A stretch of DNA of 64,000 nucleotides from NCBI RefSeq assembly GCF_017894365.1, contig NZ_CP059467.1, positions 434,001-498,000 on the forward strand, read 5' to 3'. The position numbers were made by a program, and so were the translations under genes. This document shows positions 62,441-64,000 of the stretch, piece after piece; position 1 is the first letter of the stretch; every line of letters starts with the position of its first letter. Source of the stretch: Aromatoleum bremense (GTDB lineage: Bacteria > Pseudomonadota > Gammaproteobacteria > Burkholderiales > Rhodocyclaceae). The notes beneath the pieces are model-generated. The model was given only the letters and a program-made list of their open reading frames with translations. It did not search any database and had not been told where the DNA came from.

Positions 62441-64000
62441 ACCTTTTACCCCTCCGCACCGGCTGTCCGCCTGGAGCACGCTCGAAAACCACGCTGCCCG
62501 GTTGCGCACCATGCGCATCGCGGAACTGTTCGAGCATGACGCCGCGCGCTTCGCGACCTTGTCCTTCGGCCACCGCGGCCTGCTGCTCGACCTGTCGAAG
62601 CAATCGATCGACGCGCCGGCACTCGCTGCGCTCATTGATCTCGCTGGCCAGGCTCGCCTGCCGGACGGCATCGAAGCGCTTTTCGCCGGCGAGCATCTGA
62701 ATTTCACCGAAGACCGCGCGGTACTGCACATGGCACTGCGCGGCGCCTGCGCAGCCCCGCCCGAAGACGCCGCGACCCTCGCGCAATCGCAACAGCGCAT
62801 GCGTGCGTTCACCGTGGCGCTGCGCAGCGGAACGATGACCGGTGCGACAGGAAAACCGATCCGCCTGGTCATCAACCTCGGCATCGGCGGCTCCGACCTC
62901 GGCCCCCGCATGGCGGCGCAGGCACTCGTACCGACCGGGTTGCGCGCGACACCGGAAGTCCGCTTTGTCGCGAACATCGATCGGCGCGAGCTCGACGAAG
63001 CGCTCGCCGACGCAGACCCGGCCAGCACGTTGTTCGTCGTCTCCTCGAAAAGCTTTGCGACCGCCGAAACCCTGGCCAATGCGCAGGCAGCCCGAGCGTG
63101 GCTGCAGGCAGGCCTGGGAGCCGGGTGCGATCCGGCGCTGCATTTCACTGCAGTCAGCAATGCGACCGACGCTGCGGCCGCATTCGGAATTCCCGCGGAA
63201 CGCGTCTTCCCGCTGCCCGAATGGGTCGGAGGACGCTATTCCGTGTGGTCGACGATCGGGCTGCCACTGATGATCGCGATCGGCGCGAGCGAGTTCGACG
63301 CATTCCTGGCCGGCGCCCGGGCGATGGACGAACACTTCCGCACCGCGCCGCCGGACGAAAATCTTCCGGTCCTGATGGGCCTGGCAGGCCTGTGGAATAC
63401 CGATTTCCTCGGCATCGAAAGTCTCGCGCTGCTGCCCTATGCGCACGGCCTGCGCAGTTTCGCCGCGTGGCTGCAGCAGCTCGAAATGGAAAGCAACGGC
63501 AAGCGTTGCCTGCGCGACGGCTCCGGGAGCGTCATCCACACTTCGCCGATCGTGTGGGGCGGCGTCGGCACCGTCGGCCAGCATGCATTCCACCAGCTGT
63601 TTTACCAGGGCACGCGCCGCGTCGCACTCGATTTCATCGTCCCGGTCGCGGCGGCTGACGACGTCTCCCAGCGCTCCCTGGTCGAGAACGCGTTCGCGCA
63701 ATCGGCCGCGCTGATGAGCGGACGCGACCTCGACACGGCGTTCGCCAGCCTGCGCGCGAAAGGACTTGCGGAAAGCGAAGCGGCAGTGCTCGCGCCGCAT
63801 CTGGTCTGCCCGGGCAACCAGCCGAGCACGACGGTGCTGCTGCCCGCGCTCGACGCGTTCTCGCTCGGCCAGCTGATGGCCCTGTACGAGCACAAGGTGT
63901 TCGTGCAAGGCTGGATCTGGGGAATCAACAGTTTCGACCAGTACGGCGTCGAGCTGGGCAAGGAGATGGCGCGCAGTCTTTCAGCAGGGTCGGGCGAGAA
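62433..64000 (+). CDS. pgi: Glucose-6-phosphate isomerase (nearly complete, runs off right edge)
   Basis: Interconverts glucose-6-phosphate and fructose-6-phosphate. Seen: LVINLGIGGSDLGPRMAAQA, VSSKSFATAETLANAQA, VGGRYSVWSTIGLPL (PGI signature 1), GSVIHTSPIVWGGVG, GQHAFHQLFYQGT and WGINSFDQYGVELGK (signature 2 region). About 522 codons are visible of the usual 545-550. The GTG at 62433 overlaps the end of the glycosyltransferase gene; no ATG lies nearby upstream. Confidence 0.95.
   Translation, partial: MTEPFTPPHRLSAWSTLENHAARLRTMRIAELFEHDAARFATLSFGHRGLLLDLSKQSIDAPALAALIDLAGQARLPDGIEALFAGEHLNFTEDRAVLHMALRGACAAPPEDAATLAQSQQRMRAFTVALRSGTMTGATGKPIRLVINLGIGGSDLGPRMAAQALVPTGLRATPEVRFVANIDRRELDEALADADPASTLFVVSSKSFATAETLANAQAARAWLQAGLGAGCDPALHFTAVSNATDAAAAFGIPAERVFPLPEWVGGRYSVWSTIGLPLMIAIGASEFDAFLAGARAMDEHFRTAPPDENLPVLMGLAGLWNTDFLGIESLALLPYAHGLRSFAAWLQQLEMESNGKRCLRDGSGSVIHTSPIVWGGVGTVGQHAFHQLFYQGTRRVALDFIVPVAAADDVSQRSLVENAFAQSAALMSGRDLDTAFASLRAKGLAESEAAVLAPHLVCPGNQPSTTVLLPALDAFSLGQLMALYEHKVFVQGWIWGINSFDQYGVELGKEMARSLSAGSGE

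Overview
The window is GC-rich, densely coded DNA from a betaproteobacterium of the Azoarcus/Aromatoleum/Thauera group (Rhodocyclales). The main evidence is a complete Azoarcus-type anaerobic benzoyl-CoA (bzd) pathway with its own regulator BzdR (helix-turn-helix plus shikimate-kinase-like domain). A phenylpropanoid beta-oxidation operon lies next to it, as I recall being described for Aromatoleum aromaticum; this assignment is from memory and no search was run.

Left part, 1-6339: a phosphate/polyphosphate-flavoured block. It holds a partial pyruvate phosphate dikinase, a PhoU-like (DUF47) protein coupled to it, a damaged CYTH/CHAD gene cut by an IS1182-type element, and an orphan pstB behind a candidate Pho box. 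A 5'-truncated dksA remnant (6467-6685) marks the next boundary.

6740-14466, minus strand: an operon for CoA-dependent side-chain beta-oxidation (feruloyl-CoA-synthase-like ligase, acyl-CoA dehydrogenase, enoyl-CoA hydratase, short-chain dehydrogenase, thiolase) plus an orphan periplasmic binding protein. Such a set would turn 3-phenylpropanoates into benzoyl-CoA and acetyl-CoA. An IS21-type element with four ORFs (about 14722-17771) separates it from a divergent TetR regulator that carries an extra N-terminal transposase-like HTH.

19093-25146, minus strand: an aromatic-acid MFS transporter and a branched-chain-amino-acid-type ABC transporter (LivF, G, M, H and a Tat-type binding protein). 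25213-41353, minus strand: bzdA, Z, Y, X, W, a small Cys-rich ORF, bzdV, U, T, S, M, Q, P, O, N and bzdR. Transcription runs from an FNR/AcpR-type promoter upstream of bzdN that is full of TGCA motifs. Together these genes import benzoate, activate it to benzoyl-CoA, reduce the ring with ATP and ferredoxin, and hydrate, oxidise and cleave it. A strong intrinsic terminator lies between bzdY and bzdZ.

Right part: a small orphan gene and an alpha/beta hydrolase; the three-gene NAGGN osmolyte operon (42537-47328, minus); a VOC protein; divergent acnB and acnA; a row of small housekeeping genes (UPF0225/SEC-C, DUF6394 membrane protein plus RCK potassium channel, S4 protein, Ap4A-phosphorylase-like protein, Cys-cluster protein, UPF0149); a TrmB-like methyltransferase coupled to an internally deleted dusC remnant; rpmE; an ArnT-like membrane glycosyltransferase; and a nearly complete pgi running off the right edge. 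No rRNA, tRNA or CRISPR array was seen.
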